Notes: a model not told the origin generated them from the sequence alone. Shown: positions 6,293-15,924, counted from the first letter of the stretch. The stretch is DNA of 64,000 bases from Bacteroidaceae bacterium (GCA_017622495.1 JAGAQY010000025.1:1-64000), one strand, 5' to 3'. Program-made: numbers and translations.

Positions 6293-9200
6293 GTGAATAT
6301 ATCAGAACTAAGTATACGACGCCCGGTGCTCGCCACCGTATTTACACTGATCATCGTGCTCTTCGGTGCGATAGGATACATGAGCCTGGGCGTGCGTGAG
6401 TATCCCTCGGTGGATAACCCCATCATCTCGGTATCGTGCTCCTACCCTGGTGCCAATGCCGACGTCATAGAAAACCAGATTACCGAACCGCTAGAGCAGA
6501 ACATCAACGGTATACCCGGCATACGCTCGCTCACCAGTGTGAGCCAGCAAGGCTCGTGCTACATCACCGTAGAGTTTGAACTGTCGGTCGACCTCGAGAC
6601 AGCAGCCAATGACGTGCGCGACAAGGTGTCGCGTGCACAGCGTTTCCTGCCCCGCGACTGTGACCCCCCTACCGTATCAAAAGCCGATGCCGACGCATCG
6701 CCCATACTCATGGTAGCCATACAGAGCGACAAGCGCTCACTGCTTGAGCTGAGCGAGATTGCCGACCTCACGGTGAAGGAGCAACTGCAGACCATCCCCG
6801 AGGTGAGCGCCGTGAACATCTGGGGTGAGAAGAAATACTGTATGCGTCTGTGGCTCGACCCTGTGAAGATGTCGGGCTATGGCATCACACCCATGGACGT
6901 GAAGAGCGCACTCGATGTGGAGAATGTGGAATTGCCGTCGGGAAGTATCGAGGGCAACACCGTGGAACTCTCAATCCGCACGCTCGGCCTGATGCATACG
7001 ACCGAGGAGTTCAACAACATCGTCATCAAGGAACGCGACGGACGCATCGTGCGATTCAGCGATATTGGTCGTGCCGAACTCAGTGCACGCGACATCAAGA
7101 GCTACATGAAGATGAATGGCGTGCCCATGGTGGGTGTGGTAGTAGTACCCCAGCCCGGTGCCAACCACATCAACATCGCCGAGGCCGTGTATGAACGCAT
7201 GGAAATCATGAAGAAAGATCTCCCCGAGGATGTGAACTACCAGTACAGCTTCGACAACACACGCTTCATACGCGCCTCCATCTCCGAGGTGAAAGACACG
7301 GTAGTAGAGGCCTTCGTGCTGGTAATCATCATCATCTTCCTCTTCCTGCGCGACTGGCGCGTGACGTTGGTACCCTGTATTGTCATTCCCGTATCGCTCA
7401 TCGGTGCCTTCTTCATCATGTACCTGCTGGGATTCTCCATCAACGTGCTCACCATGCTGGCCATCGTGCTTTCTGTAGGACTGGTAGTCGACGACGCCAT
7501 CGTAATGACGGAGAACATCTATATACGTATCGAGAAAGGCATGAGGCCACGCGCTGCCGGTATCGAGGGAGCCAAGGAAATCTTCTTTGCCGTCATCTCC
7601 ACCACCATCACCCTGCTGGCCGTATTCTTCCCCATCGTCTTCATGGAAGGCACCACGGGACGCCTCTTCCGAGAGTTTGCCCTGGTGATTGCCGGTGCGG
7701 TAATAATATCCTCTTTCTCTGCACTCACCATAACACCGATGCTTGCCACCAAGATACTCAAGCGCCGCAAGGAGCAGGGATGGTTTTACCGTAAGACCGA
7801 ACCCTTCTTTACCGGGCTCAACAACTTCTATGAGCGCTCGCTCGGCTATATACTCCGCCACCGAGTGGTAGCGCTTGTGGCCATGATCATCTCGTTTGCC
7901 GGCTGTATATGGATGTGGGGAGAGGTACCTGCCGAAATGGCCCCGCTCGAAGACCGTTCGCAAATCACCGTGCGCACGATGGGCCCCGAAGGCGTAACCT
8001 ATGAATACATGCGCGACTACACCGAAGACATCAGCCGCCTGGCCGACTCCATCATGCCCGACGCCAAGTTCATCACAGCACGTGTATCAAGCGGTTCGGG
8101 TAACGTACAGATTACGCTCCCCGACATCAAGGACCGCGACTACACACAGATGGAAGTAGCCGAAAAGCTATCCAAGGCCGTGCAGAAAAAGACCGGAGCA
8201 CGCTCCTTCGTACAGCAGCAGTCGACCTTCGGCGGACGTCGTGGCGGCATGCCAGTACAGTATGTGCTGCAAGCAACAAATATCGAGAAACTGGCCGAGG
8301 TGCTGCCCGTGTTCATGGCCAAGGTATATGAGAGCCCCACCTTCCAGATGGCCGATGTGAACCTCAAGTTCAGCAAGCCCGAAGTGCGCATCGAAATCAA
8401 TCGCGAGAAAGCCAATGTAATGGGAGTACACACGCGCGACATTGCACAGACCCTCCAGTATGGGCTCAGCGGACAGCGCATGGGATATCTCTACCTCAAT
8501 GGCAAGCAATATGAGATTGTAGGCGAAATCAACCGCCAACAGCGCAACGCACCAGCCAACCTCAAATCCATCTACATGCGTAGTGCTACGGGAGAGATGA
8601 TACAGATGGACAACCTCGTAGAACTTGTCGAAGGCATTGCACCTCCTAAGCTATACCGCTACAACCGCTTCGTGGCAGCCACCGTATCGGCAGGATTGGC
8701 CGAAGGCAAGACCATCGGCGACGGACTAGACGAAATGGACAAGATAGCGGCCGAAGTGCTCGATGACACCTTCCGCACCGCCCTCTCAGGCGAATCGAAA
8801 GAGTTCCGCGAGAGTTCGTCGAGCCTCTTCTTTGCCTTTGGCCTGGCACTTGTGCTCATCTACCTAATCCTGGCTGCTCAGTTCGAGAGCTTCAAGGATC
8901 CAATCATCATCATGATCACCATCCCGCTGGCTATCTTCGGAGCCCTCATCTTCATGCTTGTAGGCGAACAGACGATGAATATATACTCAGAGATCGGCAT
9001 GATCATGCTCGTGGGACTTGTAGCCAAGAACGGTATCCTCATTGTAGAGTTTGCCAACCAGCGACAGAAGAATGGAGAAGACAAAATGACCGCCATCCGC
9101 GAGGCCTCTGTACAGCGCTTACGCCCCATCCTTATGACCAGCACCTCTACCATGCTGGGACTTCTTCCCCTGATGTTTGCCACGGGTGAAGGGTGCAACG

Positions 9201-9328
9201 GACGTATCGCAATGGGTACCGCAGTAGTGGGTGGTATGCTTATCTCCACCATCATGACAATGTATGTAGTACCTGCCATCTACAGTTATATCTCAACCGA
9301 CCAATCCAAAGAGGAGGACAAACAATGA
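6293..9328 (+). CDS. RND multidrug efflux pump, HAE1 family
   Basis: This 1011-residue inner-membrane proton antiporter has the AcrB/MexB layout: first membrane helix near residues 10-30, a large periplasmic domain, a helix bundle near 330-480, a second periplasmic domain and a final bundle near 840-1000. The proton-relay aspartate pair of helix 4 is visible as GLVVDDAIV (Asp400, Asp401). N-terminal SIRRPVLATVFTL and the motif VEQ-like NQITEPLEQNINGIPG are typical. The last four bases overlap the channel gene as ATGA, implying translational coupling. The substrate cannot be inferred from the sequence. The start is an ATG-less GTG at 6293, 10 bp after a TTTTAATAATC stretch. Confidence 0.95.
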   Translation: MNISELSIRRPVLATVFTLIIVLFGAIGYMSLGVREYPSVDNPIISVSCSYPGANADVIENQITEPLEQNINGIPGIRSLTSVSQQGSCYITVEFELSVDLETAANDVRDKVSRAQRFLPRDCDPPTVSKADADASPILMVAIQSDKRSLLELSEIADLTVKEQLQTIPEVSAVNIWGEKKYCMRLWLDPVKMSGYGITPMDVKSALDVENVELPSGSIEGNTVELSIRTLGLMHTTEEFNNIVIKERDGRIVRFSDIGRAELSARDIKSYMKMNGVPMVGVVVVPQPGANHINIAEAVYERMEIMKKDLPEDVNYQYSFDNTRFIRASISEVKDTVVEAFVLVIIIIFLFLRDWRVTLVPCIVIPVSLIGAFFIMYLLGFSINVLTMLAIVLSVGLVVDDAIVMTENIYIRIEKGMRPRAAGIEGAKEIFFAVISTTITLLAVFFPIVFMEGTTGRLFREFALVIAGAVIISSFSALTITPMLATKILKRRKEQGWFYRKTEPFFTGLNNFYERSLGYILRHRVVALVAMIISFAGCIWMWGEVPAEMAPLEDRSQITVRTMGPEGVTYEYMRDYTEDISRLADSIMPDAKFITARVSSGSGNVQITLPDIKDRDYTQMEVAEKLSKAVQKKTGARSFVQQQSTFGGRRGGMPVQYVLQATNIEKLAEVLPVFMAKVYESPTFQMADVNLKFSKPEVRIEINREKANVMGVHTRDIAQTLQYGLSGQRMGYLYLNGKQYEIVGEINRQQRNAPANLKSIYMRSATGEMIQMDNLVELVEGIAPPKLYRYNRFVAATVSAGLAEGKTIGDGLDEMDKIAAEVLDDTFRTALSGESKEFRESSSSLFFAFGLALVLIYLILAAQFESFKDPIIIMITIPLAIFGALIFMLVGEQTMNIYSEIGMIMLVGLVAKNGILIVEFANQRQKNGEDKMTAIREASVQRLRPILMTSTSTMLGLLPLMFATGEGCNGRIAMGTAVVGGMLISTIMTMYVVPAIYSYISTDQSKEEDKQ

Positions 9329-10743
9329 AACACCTATATATATATGTAGCAGCAGCGCTCACGCTTGGAGCCAATGAAGTCACTGCAAATACTCCATTGT
9401 CAACTGCCAATTCTCAATTGGCAACCCCCGACTCTACCTCCATCCTCTCCACCCTGCATAGTGAGACCCTGCAGGCATCCAAGGACATGCATCCACAAAC
9501 GCTGCAAGAGTGTCTGGAACGGGGACTGCAAAAAAACTACTCGCTCCGCATCGTGCGCAATGAAGAGCAGATGGCGGCCAATAATGCCACCATGGAGAAT
9601 GCCGGATTGCTCCCCTCCGTAAGTCTATCGGCGGGATATAGCGGTTCGGTCTATGGCAACGATGTGATACCTCGAGAAGGTGACGTCACCCATAACCGAG
9701 GCATCTACGACGATGGCATCGACGCAGGGATAGATGTATCGTGGACTCTATTTGATGGTTTCAAGCTGTATGCCAACTATGACCGTCTGCGCGAGCTGAA
9801 ACTCATCTCCACCACCCAGACACGCCTTGCTGTAGAGGACTATATGGCTGAGCTCACAGCCGAATATTACAACTTCGTGCAGCAGCGCCAACGCCTGCGC
9901 AACTATGTATCTGCCGTAGAGCTATCGCGCGAACGTCTCCGCATCGTTTATGAGCGTTGGATGATAGGTTCGCTATCGCGTCTCGACCTCCTACAAGCAC
10001 GCGTTGACTTCAATGCCGACAGCGCCCAGTGCCTCAAGCAACGCGAGCTGCTGGCGTCGTCGCGTATCCGACTGCACGAACTGATGGCAGAGGATAGCCT
10101 CAACGTCAACTTCACTTCGTCAGAAGAAGATATCGACCTTCTGGTATTACCCACTTTCGACAGCTTGTGGGTGCAGACGAGAGAGAACAATGCCTCCATG
10201 CTCATCGCCGCCCATAACCGCACGCTCGCCGACATCGACCTCCGCAGCGTGCAATCGCGCAACTATCCTTATGTGAAGCTCAATGCCGGCTATGGCTACC
10301 GCACCAATCATTACGGCAGTGGAGGCACACTGCGCCGCAACCAATGGAGTGGCGATGTGGGAGTGTCTGTAGGCTTTAACCTCTATGATGGCAAGCGCCG
10401 TAGCGAACAGCGCAATGCACGCCTATCGGCAAAGAACGCCGAGCTGCAGGAGTATGACCTCACCCTCTCACTCTATACCGATCTGGCCGACCTCTGGCAA
10501 GCCTACGAGAACAACCGCATGCTGCTTGCTCTGGAGAAGGAGAACGTAGTGGCGGCCCGTGAGAACTACGACATCGCCCACGAGCGCTATCTCCTTGGCG
10601 ACCTCTCGGGTATCGAGATGCGCGAAGCACAGAAGAGTCTGCTCGATGCTGAGGAGCGAATCCTCGTAGCAGAATATAACACCAAGGTATGTGAGATCTC
10701 ACTACTGCAGCTTAGTGGCGGCATCACTACTTACCTGCAATGA
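9325..10743 (+). CDS. TolC-family outer-membrane efflux channel
   Basis: The 472-residue product is the outer-membrane exit duct of the RND system. It has a signal peptide (MKHLYIYVAAALTLGANEVTA) and the two-fold repeated outer membrane efflux domain, with long helices near residues 60-290 and 300-470. I chose the ATG at 9325, which overlaps the pump stop (ATGA) and follows GAGGAGGA; the frame stays open further upstream only inside the pump gene. Right after the signal peptide, residues about 22-36 (NTPLSTANSQLATPDS) are encoded by CCATTGTCAACTGCCAATTC-like DNA resembling intergenic AT-rich repeats. A terminator follows at 10775-10809. Confidence 0.93.
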   Translation: MKHLYIYVAAALTLGANEVTANTPLSTANSQLATPDSTSILSTLHSETLQASKDMHPQTLQECLERGLQKNYSLRIVRNEEQMAANNATMENAGLLPSVSLSAGYSGSVYGNDVIPREGDVTHNRGIYDDGIDAGIDVSWTLFDGFKLYANYDRLRELKLISTTQTRLAVEDYMAELTAEYYNFVQQRQRLRNYVSAVELSRERLRIVYERWMIGSLSRLDLLQARVDFNADSAQCLKQRELLASSRIRLHELMAEDSLNVNFTSSEEDIDLLVLPTFDSLWVQTRENNASMLIAAHNRTLADIDLRSVQSRNYPYVKLNAGYGYRTNHYGSGGTLRRNQWSGDVGVSVGFNLYDGKRRSEQRNARLSAKNAELQEYDLTLSLYTDLADLWQAYENNRMLLALEKENVVAARENYDIAHERYLLGDLSGIEMREAQKSLLDAEERILVAEYNTKVCEISLLQLSGGITTYLQ

Positions 10744-10774
10744 CTATGGCTATAATATAGCAGAAGCACAATAA

Positions 10775-10809
10775 AACGCGGGTTCCACCTGACGGAGCCC
10801 GCGTTCCTT
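10775..10809. terminator. Convergent terminator, efflux operon and oadA-like gene
   Basis: AACGCGGG (10775-10782) pairs with CCCGCGTT (10798-10805) around a 15-nt partially paired loop and is followed by CCTTTT. It lies between two convergent genes and can serve both strands. Confidence 0.8.
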
Positions 10810-10827
10810 TTCTCATATCACTACCTT

Positions 10828-12588
10828 TTATGCACGCTCTATATAGGCCACGGCATCGCCCTTCATTACGGTGCTGCCTTGCGGAGTAACCTCTGCCAAA
10901 CGGCCTGCAAAACCTGCATACACGGGCACCATCTGTCCCCAGCGTGTAGCAATGTGACACATCAGTTCGCCCTCCATATAGGTGCGCCCTACGTTGGGTG
11001 CCGATGAGGGGCCTTCGACAGAGATTTCCCATATCACCTGCCCGCTCTCGGGAGCACCTATGGCATCGGCCTTGGCATGTTTGAGGGCTTGCAGCTGCTC
11101 GGGGGTGACGCCTGTGCCACCGAGTGCTGCATCCTTGGCTTTCTGCAGCTCGGTCTCGAAACGCTGCTTGGCTACGCCCGAGCGGTAGTCGCGGTACTGA
11201 CGGTCGTGCATGGCAAACTCGAAGAGTTCTTCGTCGTCCTTGCCAGTATCCCAACCCAGCTCTTTCATTTCCTTGCGGTAGGTGTCGAGGGCGTCGGGGT
11301 AGTAGCTCTGCGGGTCGGCATCGGTGAACTCGCGGCCTTGGCTCTTGGCCAGCTCGATAATCTCGGGAGCCAACGGTCCGGGCAAGCGTCCACACTTGCC
11401 CAGTATCATGTCCCATGCGTTGTTGTCGATCATGGAGAAGCGCTCCTCACCCTTGAACATCTGCATGAGGTTCATCAAAGCTATGTTCTTCACATATTGG
11501 CTATAAGGTGTCACGAGTGGAGGATAGCCGAGCTTGGGCCATACGTATTCTACTTCGTCGAAGAGCATGATGACAAGATCGTCAATGCTGAGCGGTGCTT
11601 TGCCCTGTCCCTTGAGGATGAGGTTGATGCCAGCATGCACGCCCTTGAGGTCGGCCATCATGGAGCCCATCATGCCGCCGGGGAGTCCACACTTGAGAAG
11701 CAGTGAAGACATGTGCTTGTTCGTCGGGTCCATGAAGTAGCCCAAGAAGTCGTCCATGAACTCCTGTGTGAGGCTGCGTGCCTTCATATAGGCATTCATA
11801 TTGATCTCGGGCACTTGGAAACCGGCATCCTTGAGCATGGCTTGTACGGAGATGATGTCGGGGTGAACCTTACCCCATGACAGAGGTTCGATAGCTGTGT
11901 CAATGATGTCGGCACCGTTTTCGCACACCTCGAGGATAGAAGCCATGGAGAGACCCGGGCCTGAGTGGCCGTGGTACTGCACGATGACTTCGGGGTGTCG
12001 AGTCTTGATGTTCTTGACCAACTGACCCAGCATCTTGGGACGCCCGACACCAGCCATGTCCTTGAGTGCTATCTCGGTGGCTCCGGCAGCGATGAGCTTG
12101 TCGGCCAGCTCGGTGTAGTACTCAACGGTATGGATGGGCGAGTGGGTGATGCAGAGTGCGGCCTGTGGTATCATGCCTGCTTCCAAGGCGTACTTGATAG
12201 AGGGGATGATGTTGCGGGCATCGTTGAGTCCGCAGAAGATACGGGTGATATCGGTACCTTGCGCCTTCTTGACCTTATACATAAGGCGGCGTACGTCGGC
12301 GGGGACGGGGAACATGCGCAATCCGTTGAGTGCGCGGTCGAGCATGTGGGTCTGTATGCCTGCTTCATGGAAGGTCTTGGTGAAGGTGCGTACGGCCGTG
12401 TTGGGGTTCTCGCCATAGAGTAGGTTCACCTGTTCGAAGGCTCCTCCGTTGGTCTCTACGCGGGCAAAGCAGCCCATCTCTACAATGACGGGGGCTATGC
12501 GAGCAAGTTGGTCGGCACGGGGTTGGTACTTGCCTGATGACTGGAACATGTCGCGGTACAAAAGGCTGAATTTAATCTCCTTTTTCAT
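10828..12588 (-). CDS. OadA/PycB-like biotin-dependent carboxyltransferase
   Basis: The 586-residue protein belongs to the carboxyltransferase subunits of oxaloacetate decarboxylase and pyruvate carboxylase. The HMGL-like TIM barrel carries YRDMFQSSGKYQ (equivalent to the LRDAHQS block) and the catalytic-lysine motif LKDMAG, followed by the conserved PYC/OADA domain (about 290-490). The C-terminus (about 510-586) has a biotinyl fold pattern, but the AMKM biotinylation motif is replaced by ATRWGQ, so no biotinylatable Lys is seen there. It may therefore work with a separate carrier, for instance the one at 44522-44956. The substrate (pyruvate or oxaloacetate) is an inference from the family. 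It is transcribed alone. Confidence 0.85.
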   Translation of the reverse strand: MKKEIKFSLLYRDMFQSSGKYQPRADQLARIAPVIVEMGCFARVETNGGAFEQVNLLYGENPNTAVRTFTKTFHEAGIQTHMLDRALNGLRMFPVPADVRRLMYKVKKAQGTDITRIFCGLNDARNIIPSIKYALEAGMIPQAALCITHSPIHTVEYYTELADKLIAAGATEIALKDMAGVGRPKMLGQLVKNIKTRHPEVIVQYHGHSGPGLSMASILEVCENGADIIDTAIEPLSWGKVHPDIISVQAMLKDAGFQVPEINMNAYMKARSLTQEFMDDFLGYFMDPTNKHMSSLLLKCGLPGGMMGSMMADLKGVHAGINLILKGQGKAPLSIDDLVIMLFDEVEYVWPKLGYPPLVTPYSQYVKNIALMNLMQMFKGEERFSMIDNNAWDMILGKCGRLPGPLAPEIIELAKSQGREFTDADPQSYYPDALDTYRKEMKELGWDTGKDDEELFEFAMHDRQYRDYRSGVAKQRFETELQKAKDAALGGTGVTPEQLQALKHAKADAIGAPESGQVIWEISVEGPSSAPNVGRTYMEGELMCHIATRWGQMVPVYAGFAGRLAEVTPQGSTVMKGDAVAYIERA

Positions 12589-12624
12589 GATTTTGTGTGT
12601 TTTCTTGTCGATATTAGATATAGT

Positions 12625-12637
12625 TTGACTATGTCAA
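12625..12637. promoter_or_regulatory. TTGAC-TAT-GTCAA inverted repeat
   Basis: A perfect 5-bp inverted repeat with a 3-nt spacer lies 37 bp upstream of the OadA-like ATG on the minus strand. It could be an operator. The half-site resembles the one at 104-123. Confidence 0.3.
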
Positions 12638-12727
12638 CTGCAAATGTAGAAAACTTTTTTCAGTTATGAGTTATGCGGCCTCAGTTATTTTCAAAGTTTT
12701 TTAAGGTAGGCTAAAACACACGACTCA

Positions 12728-13246
12728 TCACCTCTGCTCCACCCAAAGCAACTTGGAGGTATCGTATCCACGTTTCTGTAGATTCTTAATAATCTTGTCT
12801 TGCACCTCCGGTTCCAAGTGTGGAGTGCGGCTGAGTATCCATAAATACTTCGGGCTATTGCTTCCCACTACCGAGTAGGAATAATCAGGAGCTAGCTCAA
12901 GAATGTTATAATCGCTATAGAAGGGTCCGAAGAAGCTCACGCGCAACTGCCCCGGCTTACCGTTCTTGTTGAGTTTTGCCTTTCCTGTACTTTCTTTGTA
13001 GGGCCCATCCAACGTTTTCAGATATCCACTGTTGAGCACCTTTATCTTCCCGTCGTCACGTAGCGTATATTCAGCCTCACAACCCACTAAATCGCGTTCG
13101 AAGATGTGGTCATAACGCGCAATCTCGTACCACTTTCCGAGGTATCTGTTGAGGTCAAATGAGGTGATTCCGCTTTTGTCAATCTGTTGTCCACAAGTGA
13201 TAGAGCATAATCCCAAAAGCAGGGTAGTAATGATACTTGTCTTCAT
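12728..13246 (-). CDS. Lipocalin family protein (Blc-like)
   Basis: The 172-residue exported protein has an N-terminal signal (MKTSIITTLLLGLCSITCG) with a possible but weak lipobox ending at Cys18. The lipocalin signature is clear: FDLNRYLGKWYEIARYDHIFERDL near residues 29-52, then a beta-barrel with YNILELAPDYSYSVVGSNS and the closing YLWILSRTPHLE. Family members bind lipids or other hydrophobic ligands at the envelope; the ligand here is unknown. It is a single gene. Upstream on its strand is an AAAACAT-GAA-ATGTTTT inverted repeat at 13287-13303. Confidence 0.9.
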   Translation of the reverse strand: MKTSIITTLLLGLCSITCGQQIDKSGITSFDLNRYLGKWYEIARYDHIFERDLVGCEAEYTLRDDGKIKVLNSGYLKTLDGPYKESTGKAKLNKNGKPGQLRVSFFGPFYSDYNILELAPDYSYSVVGSNSPKYLWILSRTPHLEPEVQDKIIKNLQKRGYDTSKLLWVEQR

Positions 13247-13286
13247 GATGATGTTATTATAATTATTCCATAGTCATAAACATCTG

Positions 13287-13303
13287 AAAACATGAAATGT
13301 TTT
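13287..13303. promoter_or_regulatory. AAAACAT-GAA-ATGTTTT inverted repeat
   Basis: A perfect 7-bp inverted repeat with a 3-nt spacer sits between the divergent lipocalin gene and the small membrane-protein gene, about 40 bp upstream of both promoter regions. It is a candidate operator shared by the two directions. Confidence 0.35.
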
Positions 13304-13339
13304 TCCAGCAAAAAAATATATAAGTATCAGATTTTTCAT

Positions 13340-13347
13340 TAACTTTG
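13340..13347 (+). promoter_or_regulatory. -7 box for the 13424 gene cluster
   Basis: TAACTTTG fits TAnnTTTG and lies 77 bp before the ATG at 13424. No clear -33 TTTG is seen. Confidence 0.5.
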
Positions 13348-13423
13348 CCAAATACTCACTATATTTATATCGAAACCAGCACACACAGTTATAAGCAACC
13401 ATATTTTTTACAATTCTTGTGAC

Positions 13424-13585
13424 ATGACAAAAGAGAATATTCAGAATGGCACTACCCCGTCAGAGCCCATTCAGCAGCAGGCACCCCAGCGTAAAAAGTT
13501 TCAAGGATTCTCTATGGGATTTCTTCTCATAGTGCTCGCTGTATTGGTAGCAATCTATATAGTATGTACTATAATCGCAGGATGA
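13424..13585 (+). CDS. Small single-pass membrane protein, 53 residues
   Basis: The frame starts ATGACAAAAGAGAATATTC and encodes 53 residues: a polar, Gln/Pro-rich N-terminus (MTKENIQNGTTPSEPIQQQA), a basic PQRKK patch, and one hydrophobic helix (about 31-52, MGFLLIVLAVLVAIYIVCTI). The basic residues before the helix predict an N-in topology. It has a -7 box upstream and is followed 25 bp later by a secreted-protein gene. I do not recognise a family; small membrane peptides of this form can be regulatory, but no function is claimed. Confidence 0.65.
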   Translation: MTKENIQNGTTPSEPIQQQAPQRKKFQGFSMGFLLIVLAVLVAIYIVCTIIAG

Positions 13586-13610
13586 ATATCTACCTGCAAA
13601 CAAACTTGAT

Positions 13611-14090
13611 ATGAACAATCTACTTTTATTTGGCCGACGTTTTTTTGCAGCAGCATGTATCGCATGCACTGCGGCAGGTGTTCATGCCGACGATTACGAC
13701 CTTTATGCGTCATACACCGACAGTGTAGAAGTGAGCCTTGACCTGGCTAACCTGCGCAGTATAGAGTTCTCATATCGTGACCGCACGATGACTGCCAACT
13801 ATCGTGATGGTAGCAATAGTCTGTTTGACTATTCCCGCATTGGGAAGCTCTATTTTGATGCCGCAACCAACGGCATCGAGCAGGTTGCAATAGAGAAGGA
13901 AGGAGCATTCTTTATGATCTCCGGCAATACACTCACCCTCCATCCTGAGTCTGGCAATGCGGCGTTATATGGAGTGAATGGTGCATTGGTAACCCCATTG
14001 GTAGGCAAGACAATATCTCTCAACGGGTTACCCGCCGGAGTATATGTATTGCGAGTTGATAACCAGACAGCTAAAATTTGTGTACCATGA
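13611..14090 (+). CDS. Secreted hypothetical protein with T9SS-like tail
   Basis: The 159-residue product has a signal peptide (cleavage likely after GVHA, about residue 26). It is beta-rich, and the last ~45 residues (ALYGVNGALVTPL... LPAGVYVLRVDNQTAKI) resemble the short C-terminal modules of T9SS cargo, with the typical G-x-Y-V-L-R pattern. It overlaps the downstream GH43 gene by ATGA, so the two are probably translated together. No catalytic domain is visible. Acting as a surface partner of the arabinanase is only an inference from the coupling. Confidence 0.75.
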   Translation: MNNLLLFGRRFFAAACIACTAAGVHADDYDLYASYTDSVEVSLDLANLRSIEFSYRDRTMTANYRDGSNSLFDYSRIGKLYFDAATNGIEQVAIEKEGAFFMISGNTLTLHPESGNAALYGVNGALVTPLVGKTISLNGLPAGVYVLRVDNQTAKICVP

Positions 14091-15880
14091 GACGCCTGAT
14101 GACTATGTGGCTATGTGCCACGGCATGTATACTTACAGTGGCCCAAGACATCCCCGAGAAGATATATGTAAACCGCTACAGCTCTGAGAAGAGGGTTGAT
14201 GTGGTCAATGGTAAGTATGTAGATAGCATTACTGTCAAGTTGGGCTCGGTAGGCCTGTTAGACTCGCTACGCATCCATATCACCGACGGGACGATGCGCG
14301 GTTACAAAATTCGTAGCATCGACAGTGTATCTATCGACGAACCTCGCGACCTGCTGCTCAAGGAACTCACGTATTACAACAAGATAAGCAACAAGCGTAT
14401 CCCCACATACGCCGACAGCTATGCCCATATCTCAGGTTGGCACCAACGTGCCCAGTGGAACCTCGCCAATGTTCATGACCCCACGGTAATGAAGGCTGCT
14501 GACGGGTATTATTATATGTATCAGACAGATGCATCGTATGGCAATGCACATGCTGGACACGGGCACTTCCACGGGCGCCGTTCACTCGACCTCGTCAATT
14601 GGGAATATCTGGGCGGTACATTGATGGAAGACCAGCCCCAGTGGGCGCTCGACTCGGTAAACGCCTACTTCACTCGCATGGGGCGTGCCACCGTAAATCA
14701 GCTGACCAACATGGGTTACTGGGCTCCCGTGGTGCGCAAGATAAATGACAACTTGTATCGCATGTACTATTGCCTCGTGCCCGATCAATGGGCCTTCATC
14801 GGTATGATGGAGACTACCGACCCTGCATCAAACAAGTGGGTGGACAAAGGGTATGTCATCAGCAGCAGTTCTGACAAGACTGCCTCGGCCTATGGCACAG
14901 GAAGCCAGTGGGGTGGATGGTTCTGCTTCAACGCCATTGACCCCACCTATGAGGTCACTCCCGACGGCCGGCATTGGCTCATCTATGGTTCATGGCACAC
15001 AGGCATCGCAGCCATAGAGATAGATTCCGAGACAGGCAAGTTGATGAAGTATCCGGGCAATCCGTGGAACATAGGTTCTACAGGTGCAGGAGCTTCCACA
15101 CGCTATGGAAAGCGCATCTACACCCGCCAGGCAGGTAATCGATGGCAAGCTTCTGAAGGACCCGAAATAATCTATAATCCCGATACAAGATACTACTATA
15201 TGTTCTTAGCCTATGATGAACTGGCCGTGGCCTATAACACCCGTGTGTGCCGTGCCCGCAACATCACAGGTCCATACTATGGCATGGATGGAGTAAACGT
15301 GACCAATGGTGGCGACTGCTTCCCCGTAGTGACTCACCCGTATAGATTTGAGCCTCAAGTAGAAGCAGACAGCATCAGCGGTTGGGTAGGTATAGCCCAC
15401 TGCGGCGTGTTCAACGATGGTGAAGGCAACTGGTACTACACATCGCAGGGACGCCTGCCCGAAGGTGCTCGCGGCAATGCCTTCTCCAATGCCATCATGC
15501 ATGGCCATGTGCGCCGCATCCTGTGGACCGACAACGGATGGCCCGTAGTGCTTCCCGAGCGCTATGCTGCCGTACCTCAGGCATCGCTCACTGCCGAAGA
15601 GTTTGTAGGTGAGTGGGAGCATATCAACCTCACCTACAGCTATCAAAAGCAACGTACATCAAACAAGCTCACGCTCAATACTGACGGTACCATGTCAGGA
15701 GCGCTGAGCGGAAAGTGGAGTTTCGACCCCGAGACCAATATTCTCCGACTTGGCTCCTACAAAATGTGTGTAGCCCGCGAACTCGATTGGGAGGCTTCAC
15801 CCCGCAAGGTAACCATTGTGTATGCTGGCTATAGCAGCAACGGTCGCCAAACCTTCTGGGGAAAGAAAGTGGAAGAGTGA
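14087..15880 (+). CDS. GH43 arabinanase-like glycoside hydrolase
   Basis: The 597-residue exported enzyme (signal peptide ending near VAQ, residue 21) belongs to GH43, resembling endo-alpha-1,5-L-arabinanases that cut pectic arabinan. The expected catalytic triad is visible: Asp131 in VHDPT (general base), Asp285 in AIDPT (pKa modulator) and Glu357 in SEGPE (general acid). The five-bladed propeller spans about residues 125-500. The C-terminus (about 510-597, FVGEWEHINLTYS...) looks like the lipocalin-like beta domain often attached to such enzymes. The start at 14087 gives an ATGA overlap with the preceding gene; a frame start nine bases earlier is less likely. Confidence 0.88.
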   Translation: MRRLMTMWLCATACILTVAQDIPEKIYVNRYSSEKRVDVVNGKYVDSITVKLGSVGLLDSLRIHITDGTMRGYKIRSIDSVSIDEPRDLLLKELTYYNKISNKRIPTYADSYAHISGWHQRAQWNLANVHDPTVMKAADGYYYMYQTDASYGNAHAGHGHFHGRRSLDLVNWEYLGGTLMEDQPQWALDSVNAYFTRMGRATVNQLTNMGYWAPVVRKINDNLYRMYYCLVPDQWAFIGMMETTDPASNKWVDKGYVISSSSDKTASAYGTGSQWGGWFCFNAIDPTYEVTPDGRHWLIYGSWHTGIAAIEIDSETGKLMKYPGNPWNIGSTGAGASTRYGKRIYTRQAGNRWQASEGPEIIYNPDTRYYYMFLAYDELAVAYNTRVCRARNITGPYYGMDGVNVTNGGDCFPVVTHPYRFEPQVEADSISGWVGIAHCGVFNDGEGNWYYTSQGRLPEGARGNAFSNAIMHGHVRRILWTDNGWPVVLPERYAAVPQASLTAEEFVGEWEHINLTYSYQKQRTSNKLTLNTDGTMSGALSGKWSFDPETNILRLGSYKMCVARELDWEASPRKVTIVYAGYSSNGRQTFWGKKVEE

Positions 15881-15924
15881 TGTCATCAGAAATATTAATT
15901 ATGAATAATGAATAACAAATCACT

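Noticed and set aside
6971..7963. 330-codon minus-strand frame inside the RND pump gene
   Set aside because: Composition follows the antisense of a well-recognised pump; no own motifs.
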